From assembly GCA_918026815.1 (NCBI GenBank), contig CAKJVC010000037.1:372001-436000 (forward strand): a DNA stretch of 64,000 bases, in the 5' to 3' direction. The notes under the pieces were generated by a model. It ran no database searches. It had not been told where the DNA came from and saw only the letters and a list, made by a program, of their open reading frames with translations. The position numbers and the translations under genes were made by a program. Source of the DNA: Chalara sp. BL73. Lineage: Eukaryota; Ascomycota; Leotiomycetes; Helotiales. Every line of letters starts with the position of its first letter. Positions within the stretch are counted from its first letter, which is position 1. Below, one piece after another: positions 11,089-22,648 of the stretch.

Positions 11089-12042
11089 ATGTTGCTCTCG
11101 AATACACGATCACTCAAGTTACGCTATACCTGTGCGCTCATCGTATTTGGAATAATTTTCTGTTTCCTTCAGCGTCCCATCTGGCCCCCCAATAACGAAG
11201 GATCGGCCGGTGGTTTTTTTGCGCCAGCGAGAGCATCACCGGCGACCAGGATACCCGAGAAGATATGGTATAAACTTGGGCCGAAGGGGCTGAGCGACCA
11301 GTCCAAAGAATGGATTGATACGTGCCTCAAGAAGAACCCAGCCTACCAACACGAGTTCCTCACGGACGCCTCGGCGGACGCTTGGGTGAGAACCAAATTC
11401 GCATACCGCCCGGACATCGTTGAGCTGTACCTCGCGCTTCCGATCCCCATCCTGAAAGCCGATCTTCTCCGCTACCTGCTCCTCTTCGCCGAGGGCGGGA
11501 TCTGGAGCGACCTCGACGTCTCGTGCGGAGACACGCCGATCGGCGAGTGGATCCCGGAGACGTACAGGAAGAACGCGAGCCTCGTCGTGGGGTGGGAGTT
11601 CCAGACCGTGGACGAGAAGCACATTCGCGAGTTCGCTACCTGGACCATCATGGCGAAGCCGGGCCTGCGGCACATGTCGATGGTCATCAACGATACGGTC
11701 GACGCGCTGAAGAGCAAGGCCGTGCAGCACAACGTCACCGTTGCCAACTTGAAGATGGACATGATCGGTGACGTCGTCTGGCTCACGGGCCCGATGGCAA
11801 TGTCCAAAAGCATCATCAAGAGCTTGGGCGTCGAGAAGGATAACATCATGACGGGCACCACGCCCTACAGGTTCGAACCCGTACTGATCGAGGACGTCTT
11901 GATTTTGCCCGGGTATTCCTTCTCGGCTTCGCTCCAGCAGTATAAACCGGGGGAGAGTCCGGGCCCGGCCTTGGTCACGCACCACTTTTCTGGCAGCTGG
12001 AAGAATAATAACGGCGGTGAGGTGGCTGGTTCAGGGAGTTAG
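11089..12042 (+). CDS. GT32 (OCH1-like) glycosyltransferase, type II Golgi membrane protein
   Basis: Intronless, 317 aa from ATG 11089; the frame is open slightly further 5' but only with non-ATG codons. Residues about 12-29 (YTCALIVFGIIFCFLQ) form a single signal anchor, so the catalytic part faces the Golgi lumen. The core shows the glycosyltransferase-sugar-binding DXD region: IPEKIWYKLGPKG, then LKADLLRYLLLFAEGGIWSD and DLD (about residues 141-143) that would bind Mn and the nucleotide sugar. The family includes OCH1 alpha-1,6-mannosyltransferase; donor and acceptor cannot be read from sequence. Length fits the family, and no key residue seems missing. Confidence 0.85.
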   Translation: MLLSNTRSLKLRYTCALIVFGIIFCFLQRPIWPPNNEGSAGGFFAPARASPATRIPEKIWYKLGPKGLSDQSKEWIDTCLKKNPAYQHEFLTDASADAWVRTKFAYRPDIVELYLALPIPILKADLLRYLLLFAEGGIWSDLDVSCGDTPIGEWIPETYRKNASLVVGWEFQTVDEKHIREFATWTIMAKPGLRHMSMVINDTVDALKSKAVQHNVTVANLKMDMIGDVVWLTGPMAMSKSIIKSLGVEKDNIMTGTTPYRFEPVLIEDVLILPGYSFSASLQQYKPGESPGPALVTHHFSGSWKNNNGGEVAGSGS

Positions 12043-13721
12043 CTGGGTGAACTGCGGTTTCCGTGGCCCCCCTTCTGGCGAGGTGCGATGCATGGAATTT
12101 GTTCGTGTAAGCGCTCGGAACTGCGGGAGGATATCGAGACGCGATACCTGGAGTTGGGAAATTTTTCGGTCTCGGCGTGGCTGGTATGTCGCGGTTTCAG
12201 CATTATTGTGCGAGCCACGTTACACGCAAAATCAGAGACGGCACTAATTGGATTTTGTGATGATTTGGAACCGGCGTAGGTGCACGGCGTTTGGTTTAGA
12301 GGATTGGGACGATGTCTAGATCATGGAAGATATAAATGATCGTTGTGGAGACGAGCAAAAGTCCACGAATTTAATGTGCAATAGAAGTAATTCGATAGAT
12401 CTGCCGAAATTGGATTGATCAACATTTCCTCAAGTCAAGTTTTCCACGACCCCGCGAGGTTGTGAGATGCCTCGAGCTGCTTCATGGTTTCAGTTGGTCT
12501 TAGATTGACCTTGCAATTCTCCCGGGACATAGCATGCCAGAACGGCTCGTAAATTCTAAGCCATTTTACCGGATACACGTAAAATCGTGCTCGAAGTGAC
12601 CCCTGCCCGCTTCTTTGCTGCACGCACGATCCGGCAGGCCAAGAGACCCACGCATGGGGTACCCACCCAAATATACGAACAAGGAGGGTTGCATCATGAA
12701 TTAAAAATACCCACCCCGCACTCATTAGCGCTGCTCAGGCGCAACGAAGGAAAGGGATTCCGGTGTCGAATACCACGTCGATTTCGCTACCCTTTTTTCG
12801 GGATACCTAAGCGAGCACTCAGGGGTGCTTGGCATTCTTCACGGATGAAGACTTTCGACTACGCCGCAAGGGATATATGTCATCGGCTTTGAAGACTACG
12901 AAGAGTTGACTATGAGTAAGGAGGGGTTGGATACTATTGTTTACACCGAAGCGTCACAATAAACGTGCGGCGCGGGAAGTCTATGTCATGTCACCTGCAG
13001 ACAACACGTTACGTATTTATTTCTAGGTTTTCCAATGCGTGCTGCTCGCTTGACCTCATTCTGTTTACCTTGGCCACCGATACTGGCGAACTTGTTCTGA
13101 TATCACCTGGCTTTTCATGCCCTCTTGGGCGAGCTTCTATCATCGCCAATTGCTAGGGGCCAAAGAAACTGAAGTTGTGGCGGGAGGACGCTGCGTCAGA
13201 TCGTACGCTAACGCGCTCTCGGTACTGAATGAGACTGCTGTTAGCTAACATTGGGTCCTGAGTCGTTTTTATGGAAAGGGTGGTGGTGGATGTCAGTTAC
13301 CCTCTCACCCCCCCCTCTCGGACTTATCATTTCTTAGGATATGCGGTTGCACACCTAAATCTAACCACCGAATTTCAGCCACAATTATCTGCCACTTTTT
13401 AACCTAGAATCATTTCCATGCAACAGAATTTCTTTGATGACCTGCAGGGATAAAATAGGCCGCCACAATTAAATCTGGGTTACGTGAAATTAACAATCTT
13501 TGCACGCCGTTATTTTCTATCTAGGAGGCTTAAAAAAGATTCATATATACATATATCTATCTAGTATGTAATATCGAATATTAATATCTCCTCTGCGAGT
13601 CTGCATCTATTTCCCTGTGGTTTCTAGACCGTAAAACGTTAACTTTCCCTGCCACATCTTCTCAAGTCAAATTATTCAGTACGTCCTTCCTATTTTCGTC
13701 GGGGGTATCATAACAATCAAG
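12043..13721. other. Intergenic interval
   Basis: About 1.7 kb with no gene I can support; only short chance frames on both strands. The left end is the 3' flank of the GT32 gene, and the right end is the 3' flank of the minus-strand receptor-L-domain gene. Confidence 0.45.
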
Positions 13722-15590
13722 TTAGCTCACGTGTCCCACTTTTGCCTCCCGCGCAGCCAACTCCCTTTCCCGCTCTTCTAGCGCCAGCTGCCTAGCATCC
13801 AACTCCTCTTCCCGCGTCGTCACAGGCATCGGCACAACGGGCACACTGCCAGTCTCGACATGTGGCTTTGCTTGTAAACCTGCCGCTGGCACTGGCTGCT
13901 CCAACGACATATTTGGCCGTCCCTGCGAAGTTGCAAAGGTGCCAGGTTGTACGGATTGTGGCGGGGACACTTGGCTAGCCGACTCCCCCTGGGCCTTCAT
14001 CACTTCCTCGCGGAGTAGTTTCTTTAGGTTCTTCTTGTCCCGTCGGTACCACAGAAAGACGATGAGGAGGATCAATACAAGTGATGAGCCACTGCCGATG
14101 ACAATGCCCGCGATCTTTCGGGCGGGAAGTCGAGGCCCTCCACTTCCACCTGAGCCCGAGGACGAGGAAGACCCGGAGCTTCCTCCAGAGCTTCCTCCCG
14201 AGTATGATCCGGCGGCGGGCCTGCCCACCGCCGAACATTGAACCTGGATGCCAGTCTTGCCCGGAGTTATTGTAGATACCGCATATTCTTCATACTTGGA
14301 ACAGTTCAGGGCGTAGTCGGTACTGGAGATAACCACAGGGGCGTTCACGAGCGTATCGGGGAGAGAGACGCTAACGAATGCGATTAGATTGTTTTCAAAT
14401 CAAGCCATAGATGGAGTTGAGCTTACTCGCTAAGATAGCCGTCGAACCGGAGATAATAAGAGACATTGACTAAGGCTGGAAGCATGGTTTTGTTGATTGT
14501 ATGAAGATCTTGCTGGTTCCTAATAGTCAGACCCCCGTTGACCGTTGTTAAGGCTGGAAAAACAATATCTGATAGATCATCGTTGTTGGTTATGCCGAAC
14601 AGGCCGTCGACACGTGTGAGATTAGGAAATCCTATGCTTGTAAATGAATTATCGTCGAATAGAAAATCTGCGTTAGCATATTGAGCAATTTCCCCGGTCT
14701 CCCCAACCATTGTCTTAATTCCAAATGCTGTACTCGGGTCACCTGAGGGTGTACTGCAGAGGGTTACATCTAGCTTCACTGCGTTTGCGGGACCTGTGAA
14801 GCGAGGGAGTGGATTGGAGGTGCAGTCCACGGCAAGCCGGGAGATGTTTGCGACAGGCAGCTCAATATTATTAAGGCTAGGATTATTAGTGATCTCCATC
14901 CTGTTAATGTACTCCATGTTGTTATAGTTGATCTTGCTGAGACCCGTCCTTTCTATGATCACATATTGTGTGGTCCTGATTGACTCAAAGCCATTATACG
15001 ACTCCAAAGATGGTAATCCTGTGAGCTCAAGCTTATAGTCGTTATAGGCTAACTTCGGGACTTCTATTGACGTAATGTTTTCCAAATTCACGGATCTTAT
15101 TTCGCTGGCATAAATGAGTTCTGGAAATGATGCTCCTGTAAGTTGGCCTGTGATCATGCCGGACTTTCGGTCTGATGGATCGCCTAGATAGATGCCTGTA
15201 ACATTTCGGAGTTTTGGGAGAGAAAAGATTCCTTGAAGATGATGAGTAAACGCGCTGCCACGGTGGATCAGGGGGGATACCCACCAGGATAGTCTTTGCT
15301 AATCCACAATGTTTGACTCATCGTGGTACATTCTGTCATGAGATCTCGCTCCGCACTTGTGATGACTTGGAAATTGAGGTAGGTAGAGCCCTCTCCGCAG
15401 GGATTTGCCACAGTCGGTTTGTCGGCAACCAGACCTTCAATGCCGCCATCGTCGCCTGTAATGTTCTCAGTATCTAAAGACGTTGTGGCCCGCCTTCGAT
15501 GGCCGGCCATAAGAGTTTGGGAGAAAAGGGATACTCACCCGCAACCACAGCGGCCAGGGCACTGTAAAATAACGTTTCTTTAAGTTTCAT
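13722..15590 (-). CDS. Receptor-L-domain (Ecm33-like) single-pass cell-surface protein, four exons
   Basis: Exons 15590-15539, 15455-15285, 15231-14427 and 14370-13722 join to 558 aa; introns are 83, 53 and 56 bp, all GT-AG. It starts with a signal peptide (MKLKETLFYSALAAVVAG). Residues about 25-340 are Leu/Asn-rich repeats of the receptor L-domain type (LTRVDGLFGITNNDDLSD, LTTVNGGLTIRNQQDL), as in yeast Ecm33/Sps2 cell-wall proteins. A Ser/Gly linker follows, then a membrane helix (about 430-452, VIGSGSSLVLILLIVFLW). The cytosolic tail begins YRRDKKNLKK and ends in a heptad-like coil (ARQLALEERERELAAREAK). Unlike Ecm33 it has a transmembrane and cytosolic tail rather than a GPI signal, so a wall-sensor role is possible; that is inference. 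Confidence 0.85.
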
Positions 15591-17550
15591 TGCAACAGAT
15601 GTATTTGCACAATTGAACCGACTAGGTACGGGCCATACTTTATTCTTGAGCACAAAGATCACAAAGATGGCAAAGAAGCGGCGGAACCAACCTTTTTACG
15701 TTTGGTAGCCACGGAGTAATACAGCACCTTGACCAGGGGTCTGTGCTGCGTCCCATAATACTCACTAACGCATAACGGGACTGACTCTCCAAGGAGAAGT
15801 GAAAATTGTGGAGAAACGACGGGATACCCAAAAGCCAAGGAGTCAAATTAAACGAAGAATGGGGAGGAACATGATCACATGACTTGCCTCGTTGAGTTGT
15901 AGACTGATGGAAATATCCACAGATTGTATCGTCCCATCATCGCCATTTATCACCAGGCTATACTAAATCTTGATTTTACATTATCTATAACTCCCCGTGT
16001 CGAAAATGGAGCGCAACTGATCAAGGCGTGGCCATGAGAGTTGCTCCATTGTGTGCCTTGTATCGTTGTACTTGCATGTACAGTGCCTACCAAATCCATC
16101 ATCATGATAAATGGACATACTGCGTACACACTCAGCTCCGGTAGAACCTACCATGTCTTCATGGATGGTGGGAAACTGGGCTGGTCAACAGATCTATACA
16201 GAGAATACCACCCATTCTTATAAAGTGGATGATCAAAGCCACATCTGCGCGGATGAGTTCTTGTGCTCATACTTTGTATATATTTTGGGATCAACATGTG
16301 AGATGCACGGCTCACTGTTTCTGTCCTATCACGATAAGCCACCCTTGCATGTTGGGATTAATTAATAAGCTACGCGGACAAGCGTTCAGCCGTCTCCTCT
16401 CATGCTGACACTGCTTAAGTAATGACGCCGATCAGATCAGGGACAGGGTAGTCGTCGAAGCGTGCTTGGCTTGACCTTTGCGCTAGAGCGCGACCGATGT
16501 GTATCTCAACCTTCTACTCTTTACATCTAACACTGTCCCATAATCAGCATCAATCGCCCACTTGGATTACTGCAATGCGAGAGATCAGAACACTCATACC
16601 TCCACCTGCAGTAGATCTAAATTGGGGATTGAGATGCTCTGCCGAGTGTATGATCTACATGATGCGCATCTAGGCGCAGCATCGCCCTACTTACCAATTT
16701 TCATTGGAACCGTAAATCACGTTTTCCGCTTCGGCACGAGCTAATAACCCTTTGACAGGACGCGGATATCAAGTGCTGTACGTGATTGGTTCAACTCTCG
16801 CTAAGCACTCCTGGCTTTGCCCCCTTTTTTTGACCCAAAAATAAACACCTTGTAGTCTCCAGAATAAGTTGTGTCTCACCGCCGGCTACGGTAGGTTAAT
16901 CCTATCCCCAAGCAGAATCGTCTTGCCAACTATACTTCGTGCACCTAATTAAGGCGATGAGATTTACTATTCCCCCCCCTAATAATTAGTGCTTCCTAGG
17001 GTTAGAACTAGGGTGCGTGCAAGGGATCGTACAAGGGATCGTACAAGGAGCTACGGCCAATAGGAATCAAAGAATCAGCTGACTTTTGCTTAGTAATCAT
17101 AGAATTTCTCTCATTTCTCAACACCTTGAGGCAGGTAAGTTGTCATCGGTAAATCTGAACTAATGCTGTACGCTAACCAATTTCTCTTCACAGATCAAGA
17201 AAGTATGCACATAGACAGCCGGACGGAAAGGTATAGCCATCTAGGAGACTCAGAAACGAATATAATTGGAATCCCTAGGTTACAGAGTGTCAAATCTGCC
17301 TGGTTTTAGGCTCAGCAACGAGAAACTGAACAGGCAGGGCCTTCGCTATGCATTTCGGCCACCTAGAGGATCGAAATGTTCCCCGCACTTGGTATTCTTT
17401 TCCGCCATTTCTAGCGATGCATAGTTCGCAAACGCAAACGCAAACACAACAAACCGAGCGCTATGATTGAAGAAAGGGAATTGAGGAAAAGAATTGAAGA
17501 AAAGAATTGAAACAAGTCCCCAAAGTGAAAGTGCAAAAGAGTCATCGTCT
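15591..17550. other. Intergenic interval
   Basis: About 2 kb without a supported gene. A 12-bp tandem motif lies at 17019-17048, and C/T runs occur near 16970. The left end is the promoter side of the receptor-L-domain gene. Confidence 0.45.
17019..17048. repeat. 12-bp tandem repeat
   Basis: The unit ACAAGGGATCGT (first copy starting GC) is repeated about 2.5 times in non-coding DNA. Confidence 0.7.
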
Positions 17551-18654
17551 CTATGAACTCGTACTCCAATCCAGAATATCGCTGTAAGGAGTATCTCTCG
17601 TTGCCAGGCCCCCAATGATAAGTTGCCGCACGGCCAGACTAAAGCAGTTATCCCAGATCACGGCCGAGCAGATCGGGAACAAGGTTTTGTCTGACATCTT
17701 ACAGAAGAGCCCGCCGGTGATATCGACGAAATCAGGACCAAGCGAGCTGGGACTATGACATAAGCGTTTGGCTTCCTGGTTGGCGCTATTGTTTATGACG
17801 AGTCGATTCATATGAGCTTGGGAGGAGGCTTTGTGCATGCTGATGTGGTTCCTGTGAGTCGTCTCAAAGCGGTGAGTTGATGTTTTGGCACCGTAGCGGC
17901 GCCGGCGTTTTCTCGACTTGGGATCCAAGGGGAGGTTGAATGCTCTTTTGGCGCTGACTTTCCTCTGGGCTGGATCTGTCCAGTACGTAACCGTGTTTGG
18001 ATCAGGCTCGGTGAAGACCTTGAACGGCACGCCGGAGTTGCAGATACGTTCCTCGATCGCCTTGATCTCTTCGGGGTCTTCGAAAGCCTCGCCATCCTTC
18101 CTGACGAATTCCGGGAAGCGGATCTGTAGACCTGTGTGAGGTATGTCGCCATTGGCATCGATCCATGTACACCCAGGTTGGTGATTTGCCCCGTTGATGA
18201 AGACTGCTGAGATGGGATACCACGAAACAGGGTAGTACTTGGAGCATATTTCACCCCAATCCCCCACCCAGGCATAGTTGGAACCATCTGGCCAGGTGAT
18301 GGAGATATGGGCAATGCAGATTGCATTATCGTTGCCTGACAAGACGGCATACGGCGCCTGCTGGCCCTCTCCGTTTCTGTGCCTCACCTTTATCTCGCCT
18401 GTGGTTCCTTTCTCGACTTCTCCCGAGTCTGCCGATATGCCCAGGAAGTCACCCACCTCGTTGAAGAGGCGAACATCTGGTAGATCACCACCAGCATTCT
18501 TAAATCCGCCTGGCTGGTCGAGGCCAACTAGGACTTTGAGCACCGAGTGTTTTCCTTCCTCGCCTGGTGCGCCGAAGTCGTCCTTTCCGAATTGGACAAT
18601 TCCAAGTATACCGCTCACTAATCTAACAACATTGAGAAGTGCAAGTCCAGCCAT
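17551..18654 (-). CDS. Secreted-type fungal protein of unknown function
   Basis: Intronless 367 aa, ATG 18654-18652. The N-terminus (MAGLALLNVVRLVSGILGIV) is hydrophobic and may be a signal peptide. The middle has a pattern I associate with an uncharacterised fungal family: ISITWPDGSNYAWVGDWG, YPVSWYPI, GCTWIDANGDIPHTGLQIRF. A basic region (KSRKRRRRYGAK) follows and could be a processing site. The C-terminal block AHMNRLVINNSANQEAKRLC then SPSSLGPDFVD, GLFCKMSDKTLFPICS and DNCF carries conserved-looking cysteines. No catalytic motif is visible, so I assign no function. Possible effector or surface protein, but this is open. Confidence 0.7.
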   Translation of the reverse strand: MAGLALLNVVRLVSGILGIVQFGKDDFGAPGEEGKHSVLKVLVGLDQPGGFKNAGGDLPDVRLFNEVGDFLGISADSGEVEKGTTGEIKVRHRNGEGQQAPYAVLSGNDNAICIAHISITWPDGSNYAWVGDWGEICSKYYPVSWYPISAVFINGANHQPGCTWIDANGDIPHTGLQIRFPEFVRKDGEAFEDPEEIKAIEERICNSGVPFKVFTEPDPNTVTYWTDPAQRKVSAKRAFNLPLDPKSRKRRRRYGAKTSTHRFETTHRNHISMHKASSQAHMNRLVINNSANQEAKRLCHSPSSLGPDFVDITGGLFCKMSDKTLFPICSAVIWDNCFSLAVRQLIIGGLATRDTPYSDILDWSTSS

Positions 18655-20982
18655 AGCCGCAGATGTAAGATTGGTAGGGTTCTTGGGTAATCAGGTTTTT
18701 GCCGAAGTTGAAAGTGTAGAGATGCTGCAAATGTGTTTCGAGGAATCGTAAGGCTAAGGAAGCGATACTGAAATAACAAAAAGGGCAGTAGGGGCTTTCG
18801 AAGCCGGCGTACCAACTGAAGTGAGTGGTGATTCGAGGTTAAATGAAGGAAAGCAGTTGAAGCAGGTAAACAATTGAGAGACTAGTGTCTTCGAAATTGC
18901 GTATGAAAAGAAAGAGTGAAGTGGATAGTATATTCTACATTTTTGCAACATAGATTGTGCTTTCAGGTATCTTTATAAGATCTTCCTGTTCTTCATGCTG
19001 CATCAACAGCGCTGGGACAGCTTTGAGGCTATTGCCTCAGCACGACAAGTTCTCATGAAACCGAGGGGCTTGCAGGAATGTTTTGGGAATCTGACAGTGC
19101 TATGGATTTGCCACACACTTCGATACTGCTGGCGCCTAGAAAAAAGGGAGGTAATACTACAACAGCGCGGCTATCCTTCGAGTTTGTCGGGATGCTACCC
19201 CTTAACTTCGAATAAATCTATGAGAATGTATGTATGGACAGACACATCGATACATACTTGCCAACACTGCTCCGGCCCCTACGGGCGGCCTAATGAAGGC
19301 CACAACTAGCCTAGAAAGTTAGAGTATCAAATAATCTCACTGTGTCAGCGCTGTTTGTTGGGTATCCGACCCAGCCAAAGACAAATAGAATTTAAGCATA
19401 CCTACACGCAGCATTGTTAGCCGCTTGGGTCGCGTCAAGGAGCCGATAAGCTTCTAGGTTTTGCACTCACTGGTGTATTCCAAAGCGGCTGACACACCTG
19501 GAGATGAGTGTGTTGGCAAGGGAAATATGGAACAATGTGGTTTTGGGATGTTGGGATGTAAGGCACAACATCGCTTAGACCGTAGAATAGAAAGTAGAGG
19601 TGTCCCAGTTACGTTAAATTAGGTGCAGAAAGAAGGCTGCATGGAATTCTTTCCTGGAACCTACCAGACGGGTACCTAACAAGCTATAGGACTTATGCAG
19701 CTAAGGTTCCTGGGAATTAATATTCGAATGAACTGCGGGCGAGGCTCGTTGAGGTGTGACCCAAACGACGCCCCGCTGATTGCGGCAATTTAATAGGTCT
19801 TGTAGGCTTATTTTCCACCTTGGATATCACGGGACAGAAACTGACTGCGGCCATGCGGCTCATGTTCACTAAGGAACGATAGAAGAAGAAGTAAAGGTCG
19901 AGTAAATCCCGACCAAATTCAAGTACGAAGGTCGCCAGCAAAAGTCTTTGGAAATGCCAAGGGGCGCGGCCGCTTTAGCATGGATATCAAAAGTTCTCTT
20001 TGGCATAAACACAGCTGCTGCGTAATGAATTGAATCCCTCTTTAAAGCGGCCGCTGCCGCTTGGCATATTGGGAGCACTTTTTGCGGCTTCAACTCTAAG
20101 GCATCAATAAAAACCAAGCATGTTGGTGTTCCAGCCTCTTCAACGTATCACTTCGAGAGAAGATGGCTGTATTAAATGATTTCAAGGCTTTAAACTTGTT
20201 AACCGATGCATTGACTGGTGTGCTTGCACGAAGCCGATTGAGCATAGCAACAATATTTTCATAGAGTCGTCAACATAGTGCTCTAGGACCGCTTCAACAC
20301 CATTGCCAACATAACGAGTCTAGACTGATCAATCCGAGAGGTAGTCACCTCGGGCCGAGAGCGTTCGGGGTACACTATTTCGGGAAGAATTGGATATTGA
20401 AACGGGCCGCAATGAATAGACGCCCTTGGCGACAGAGGACGAAATTGGGGCATGAGGTTGGGTTTTTGAAGAGGGAATTGACAAACGGATAGATTGAAGG
20501 TGATCTTATCACAGAATAGGTTGTAGAATAGGGCATATGATATTGATTGTAAAACTAATAGAATCAACTATCTAGAGTGAACAAAATAGGGGTCCTGATG
20601 CCAAGAACGACTAGGCCAAATCTGGCCAATAGGCTTGTTCACAGGAGTGAACGTTGTCAGCTAAGCGCTGCCAACACTCATTGAGATTTACGACTATTTG
20701 AAACAACATGGTCTTCTTTTATGGTCTCTCACAGCCTCCTCCCTTGGTAAGAAATGTGTGTGCAGTGTTGGTATCTTGTGCGTCCATTTAATCACAGTGT
20801 GTCACTGCTTCAGTCTTGGTCAAGCCCATCAACTCTTTTTCTTGGTTCTAATTCCCATCTCATACTCAATTTAATCTATTAACTTCCCTGTATTTCATTT
20901 CCGCTTCTGCTGTTTCCGCTGTTTCCGACTCGGTATCTCCCAAATTATTTCACGGCCGTTTCCTAAAACCCCAACAACCAAG
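18655..20982. other. Intergenic interval with an inverted-repeat element
   Basis: About 2.3 kb without a supported gene. It includes an imperfect inverted repeat (19955-20066, listed separately). The 3' third is pyrimidine-rich upstream of the GPI-protein gene. Confidence 0.45.
19955..20066. mobile_element. Possible MITE-like element with terminal inverted repeats
   Basis: The left arm (19955-19977) reads TGCCAAGGGGCGCGGCCGCT plus TTA; the right arm (20043-20066) is its near-perfect reverse complement with GCGGCCGC at the core. The arms are separated by about 65 bp. No target-site duplication is obvious. The minus strand translates to Ala-rich, faintly helix-turn-helix-like text, too weak to call a transposase. 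It may be a small non-autonomous element or a chance palindrome around two NotI sites. Confidence 0.35.
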
Positions 20983-22051
20983 ATGTCAATAAAGATTGCA
21001 ACCGTTGCCGCTGTGCTGGCAAATGTCCTCGTTGTCCATTGTCAAGATCTTCCTTCCACCATCGTCGGCTGCGGCGATCTCAATTGTGCAGGTGGCCCCA
21101 ACAATAACACTGACGACTGCCTTCTGGTTGATAAACCTTTCACAACCATTGGCCTTTCACGGATTCCAGCAACCAGTTCTTCTCTTGACGGATTATCCTG
21201 GACTGAGGGAGTCACAGTCACCGATCTCAATAAAGTGCGAACTTTTGACAGGAGTTTCTACCTCGGCACTCCTCCGGATCTGGATCTCAAAGGTACCGGT
21301 GCTTGCGCTGTCTTCTTCAATGAAGTCAGTTCTCTGGTGAACTTCAAAAATCCAAGTGTTGGCGAAGCCGAAGGAGATTGTCAGCAGGCCCTGACCGCCG
21401 ACTGTGTCAGTGCTCTAGTAAATCGCGCCATCTCGATGGATATCAGAGCCCTTAACACATCTGAGGTCTGCAACAAACTTGAAGACTCATTTAAAGCGAA
21501 TTTGGACTCCGCTTGTACAGCATTTGCCACTAGCAACAAGTGGGAGGGCCTGAGTGTCAAAGGCAAGTTCCCGAACAGTAAAAGTTTATTGCTAGGTCCT
21601 GTACTGACAATACTACAGAACTCACTGGCCCCGGCTCTGCCAATCCCATCACGGCTGCTGAGAACTCAACTTCAGATTGCTGGCCAATCTTACCCAAGGA
21701 GTATGACTTGACGCCTGTCAACTCTGTTATTTTTGAGGTTGGCTTTCCATCCATCCAAAACATATTTCAAAGTCACTAACGAACTTCCAGGGCAACGCTT
21801 CGGTGCAAGAACTCAACAATGCCTTTTTTGGAATCACCCCCATCCTTACGCTGTTTTATCCCGGAAACGGAAGTCTTATTTCTGAGACGGAGGCCCACTT
21901 GACGTGCATGAAGACCATGTCTCCCAGTAGTGCCCATCTCCGGAACGATCCAGGCACTAATGGGCAGAATTCTGGTGCCGGGGTATTACTCAGGCCACAT
22001 TTTGCTGCATCGCTTAGTTGTTTACTTCTGTTGGGTCTTATTTCTTTTTAG
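20983..22051 (+). CDS. GPI-anchored secreted protein with a GC-AG intron, three exons
   Basis: Exons 20983-21562, 21619-21737 and 21791-22051 join to 319 aa. Intron 1 (56 bp) uses a GC donor in the strong context AAAG|GCAAGT and ends CTACAG; only this border joins the frames into ELTGPGSANPITAAENSTSD. Intron 2 (53 bp) is GT-AG. The protein has a signal peptide (MSIKIATVAAVLANVLVVHC), paired cysteines (VGCGDLNC, DDCLL, GACAVF, EGDCQQ, ADCVSAL, SACTAF, SDCWPIL) and many N-glycosylation sequons. A hydrophobic C-terminus (SLSCLLLLGLISF) after a small-residue stretch (NSGAG) fits a GPI-anchor signal. Likely cell-wall or plasma-membrane surface. Similar Cys-rich GPI proteins are common in ascomycetes, without known activity. 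Confidence 0.85.
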
Positions 22052-22648
22052 AACGGGGTACACTATTGACGAGCAATGACTTCATGTAATTTGATGTATT
22101 TTGAGCGTTAGGTTCAGAAACTTGCTGGAACAGTCCAACAATAGAAGCAATAGGCGGAGTTTGGGAGCACGCTCCTGTTATCCCTGTCGATCCCGAAGGC
22201 AATAGTTGGAAAGAGGCAGGGAAGTTACTTGGATCCTATCTCTATTGGACGATTGGGGGGAGCCGATGCGGCTCCCTCGTCAATCCCGAATATATTAGAA
22301 TTTGGCAAGGGAGCTGGATGGGGTACCTTAGTTTAGACCAAGAATTTTCTGCCCCATGTCTTTGCCCCATGTCTTTGCCTCCTGTCTTTGCCCCCTGTCT
22401 TTGCACCCGTCTCTAGGTGAGATCGTGTGTATAACCAATGAGATATGCTTATGGCTAGCAGAACAGGTCACTTTACTTCCGTCGATATGAGTGGCAACTT
22501 AAGCGAGCCCAGCAGCACAATCTTGAAAAATTACAACAAATGGAAGGCAGTGAAGATTTTAACTTTTCTAATACCAAAGACGCCAACAGAGAACGCTACT
22601 ACACAACTAGACCAGGGTTTTTAAACTAACCTTTGTCCAAGTTGGGAC
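22052..22648. other. Intergenic interval with a minisatellite and a hairpin
   Basis: No gene seen. An 8-bp perfect stem with a 3-nt loop (GGGAGCCG-ATG-CGGCTCCC) lies at about 22258-22276. A five-copy minisatellite lies at 22350-22413. Confidence 0.5.
22350..22413. repeat. 13-bp minisatellite, five copies
   Basis: Unit TGCCCCATGTCTT is repeated at 22350, 22363, 22376, 22389 and 22402, with point changes only in copies 3-5. Copies 1 and 2 are identical, so the expansion looks recent. Confidence 0.85.

Noticed and set aside
19717..20117. Pogo/Tc1-like transposase remnant
   Set aside because: Only a vague Ala-rich helix-turn-helix likeness on the minus strand; no DDE residues or longer homology.
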